This document shows, piece by piece, positions 42,226 to 43,338 of a DNA stretch of 43,338 nt (position 1 is its first letter; every line of letters starts with the position of its first letter). Position numbers and translations under genes: made by a program. Source of the DNA: Streptomyces tricolor (GTDB lineage: Bacteria; Actinomycetota; Actinomycetes; Streptomycetales; Streptomycetaceae); assembly GCF_002155905.1 (NCBI RefSeq), contig NZ_MUMF01000433.1:1-43338 (forward strand), written 5' to 3'. The notes beneath the pieces were generated by a model that was not told where the DNA came from, searched no databases, and was given only the letters and a program-made list of their open reading frames with translations.

Positions 42226-42513
42226 ATGATGGGTACTCCCTCGGGCGGAATGCGGCACACCATCCTGGAGTGGCTCAAGGACCCGTCGGCCCACTTCCCC
42301 GCCGGACGCCGCCGCGCTCCCGCCGACACCGGCGTCACCGCGCGGGCCGTCGCCGCCAAGCTGGGCGTCCCCCGCCGGACCGCCCTCGCCCATTTGGACT
42401 TCCTCACCCGCCTCGGCCTGTTGCGCACCCGCCGGATCCGCTGCCGCACCTACTACCGGCGCGACGAGATCCGCATCGCCGAGGTGGCCCGGATGTTCGA
42501 AAAAGGCTGGTGA
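42226..42513 (+). CDS. Small winged-helix (ArsR-like) DNA-binding protein
   Basis: 95 residues; tandem ATGs at 42226 and 42229, with GGGAGG at 42212-42217. The helix-turn-helix is VTARAVAAKLGVPRRTALAHLDFLTRLGLLRTRR, followed by a wing (CRTYYRRDEIRIAEV). The layout fits ArsR-type repressors, though no metal-binding cysteines are conserved (only one Cys). It precedes the strictosidine-synthase-like gene by 63 bp and probably shares its transcript or controls it. Confidence 0.75.
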   Translation: MMGTPSGGMRHTILEWLKDPSAHFPAGRRRAPADTGVTARAVAAKLGVPRRTALAHLDFLTRLGLLRTRRIRCRTYYRRDEIRIAEVARMFEKGW

Positions 42514-42576
42514 CGGAGACGGCCGCGAAGGCGGCGGGCAGGGGGCGGAGGGTCCCCGACGGAGGAGGGACCGCAC

Positions 42577-43338
42577 ATGGACCGAGCCACGGCACTCGTG
42601 CCGCTCCACTACGTCGCCCTGGGCGCCCGCGGCCCCGAGGACGTCGTCGCCGATCCGCACGGGCGTGTGCTGACCGGAGTGGCGGACGGCCGCGTCCTCC
42701 GCGTCCACCACCTCGGCGACCCGCACACGGCCCGCACGGAGGTGCTGGCCGACACCGGCGGCCGGCCGCTCGGGCTGGAACTCCTGCCGGACGGGGACCT
42801 GCTGGTGTGCGACGCGGAACGCGGCCTGCTGCGGGTGGGCACGCAGGACGGCACCGTCCGCGTCCTCGTGGACACGGTGGCGGGGGAGCCGCTCCGCTTC
42901 TGCAGCAACGCCGTCGCCCTGGCCGACGGCACCGTGTACTTCACCGTCTCCAGCCGCCGCTACCCCCTCGGCGAGTGGATCGCCGACATCGTCGAGCACA
43001 CCGGCACCGGACGCCTGCTGCGGCTCGCCCCCGAGGGCGGGGAACCCGACGTCGTGCTGGACGGGCTCCAGTTCGCCAACGGACTCGCCCCCAGTGCCGA
43101 CGGCTCCTTCCTGGTGATCGCCGAGAGCGGCTCCCGCCGCCTCACCCGCTGCGCGCTCACCGGCCCCCGCGCCGGACACGCCGAACCCTTCGCCGACCTG
43201 CCCGGCATGCCGGACAACCTCTGGCGCGAGGGCCCCGACGGGCCGGTCTGGGTCGCCCTGGCCGGACCCCGCGTCCCTCCGCTGGACCTGCTGCACCGCA
43301 CCCCGCCGGCCGTCCGCCGCACCGCGGCCCGGGCCGCG
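42577..43338 (+). CDS. Strictosidine synthase-like/SMP-30 beta-propeller protein (3' truncated by window edge)
   Basis: ATG 42577 with GGAGGAGGGA upstream; 254 residues are visible and the frame runs off the window. The repeating beta-propeller strands (GPEDVVADPHGRVLTGVADG, LLPDGDLLVCDAERGLLRV, NAVALADGTVYFTVSSRR, LQFANGLAPSADGSFLVIAE and MPDNLWREGPDGPVWVALAG) fit the strictosidine synthase-like/SMP-30 gluconolactonase superfamily. In bacteria these act as lactonases or esterases of unknown substrate rather than alkaloid synthases. No signal peptide is present. It forms a likely pair with the small HTH protein before it. Confidence 0.8.
   Translation, partial: MDRATALVPLHYVALGARGPEDVVADPHGRVLTGVADGRVLRVHHLGDPHTARTEVLADTGGRPLGLELLPDGDLLVCDAERGLLRVGTQDGTVRVLVDTVAGEPLRFCSNAVALADGTVYFTVSSRRYPLGEWIADIVEHTGTGRLLRLAPEGGEPDVVLDGLQFANGLAPSADGSFLVIAESGSRRLTRCALTGPRAGHAEPFADLPGMPDNLWREGPDGPVWVALAGPRVPPLDLLHRTPPAVRRTAARAA

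Noticed and set aside
1..43338. CRISPR arrays, rRNA, tRNA, intact transposases or phage genes
   Set aside because: None seen on either strand; the only tandem arrays are the short ones listed.

Overview
The window is very GC-rich actinomycete DNA. Streptomyces or a close relative is the best guess: GC-rich third codon positions, GTG/TTG starts, ATGA/GTGA stop-start overlaps and typical Streptomyces families (MbtH, crotonyl-CoA carboxylase/reductase, HxlR, DUF2795, CAP-domain proteins, LacI-controlled sugar loci). No tRNA, rRNA, CRISPR array or intact insertion sequence was seen.

Region 1 (1-8786, all + strand) is the right end of a biosynthetic gene cluster that continues beyond the left edge. 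It holds the KR-bearing C-terminus of a PUFA/Hgl-type polyketide synthase, a free-standing malonyl-type acyltransferase, an SDR reductase, a KASIII-like enzyme with an altered catalytic triad, an acyl carrier protein, a glutamine-dependent AsnB-type amidotransferase, a type II thioesterase, a crotonyl-CoA carboxylase/reductase (alkylmalonyl-CoA extender supply) and an MbtH-like protein. MbtH implies an NRPS outside the window, so a polyketide or lipid-peptide hybrid is likely. A perfect 28-bp palindrome (8807-8834) closes the cluster.

Region 2 (8848-16756) is chromosomal: cyclophilin, NAD kinase, a divergent epoxide-hydrolase-like protein/HxlR pair, an unusual membrane-anchored ECF sigma factor with a built-in zinc-finger anti-sigma domain and an extracytoplasmic CAP domain, an AraC/Fsr-type MFS pair and a second, secreted CAP protein.

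Region 3 (17209-22757) has two NCS1 nucleobase-type permeases. The first carries a C-terminal Cys-rich module. The second forms an operon with an isochorismatase-fold hydrolase and a GntR/UTRA regulator, behind a clear promoter with an operator-like site. Between the permeases lie two DUF2795 genes and a small acidic ORF.

Region 4 (22758-33922) is patchy: an SseB-like protein, an orphan pqqB overlapped by a possible 30-residue peptide ending in CLVC, a helical-repeat protein, a secreted S33 peptidase, a gene-poor stretch, a small membrane protein, a frameshifted secreted protein, a secreted FG-GAP protein, a MarR regulator, a VOC protein and a decayed LuxR-type response regulator.

Region 5 (33923-42077) is a complete beta-1,4-galactan utilisation locus: solute-binding lipoprotein, two permeases and a LacI regulator on the minus strand, and GH42 beta-galactosidase and secreted GH53 endo-galactanase on the plus strand. 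Three matching operator-like palindromes lie in or beside the shared divergent promoter. The window ends with a small HTH protein and a truncated strictosidine-synthase-like protein.
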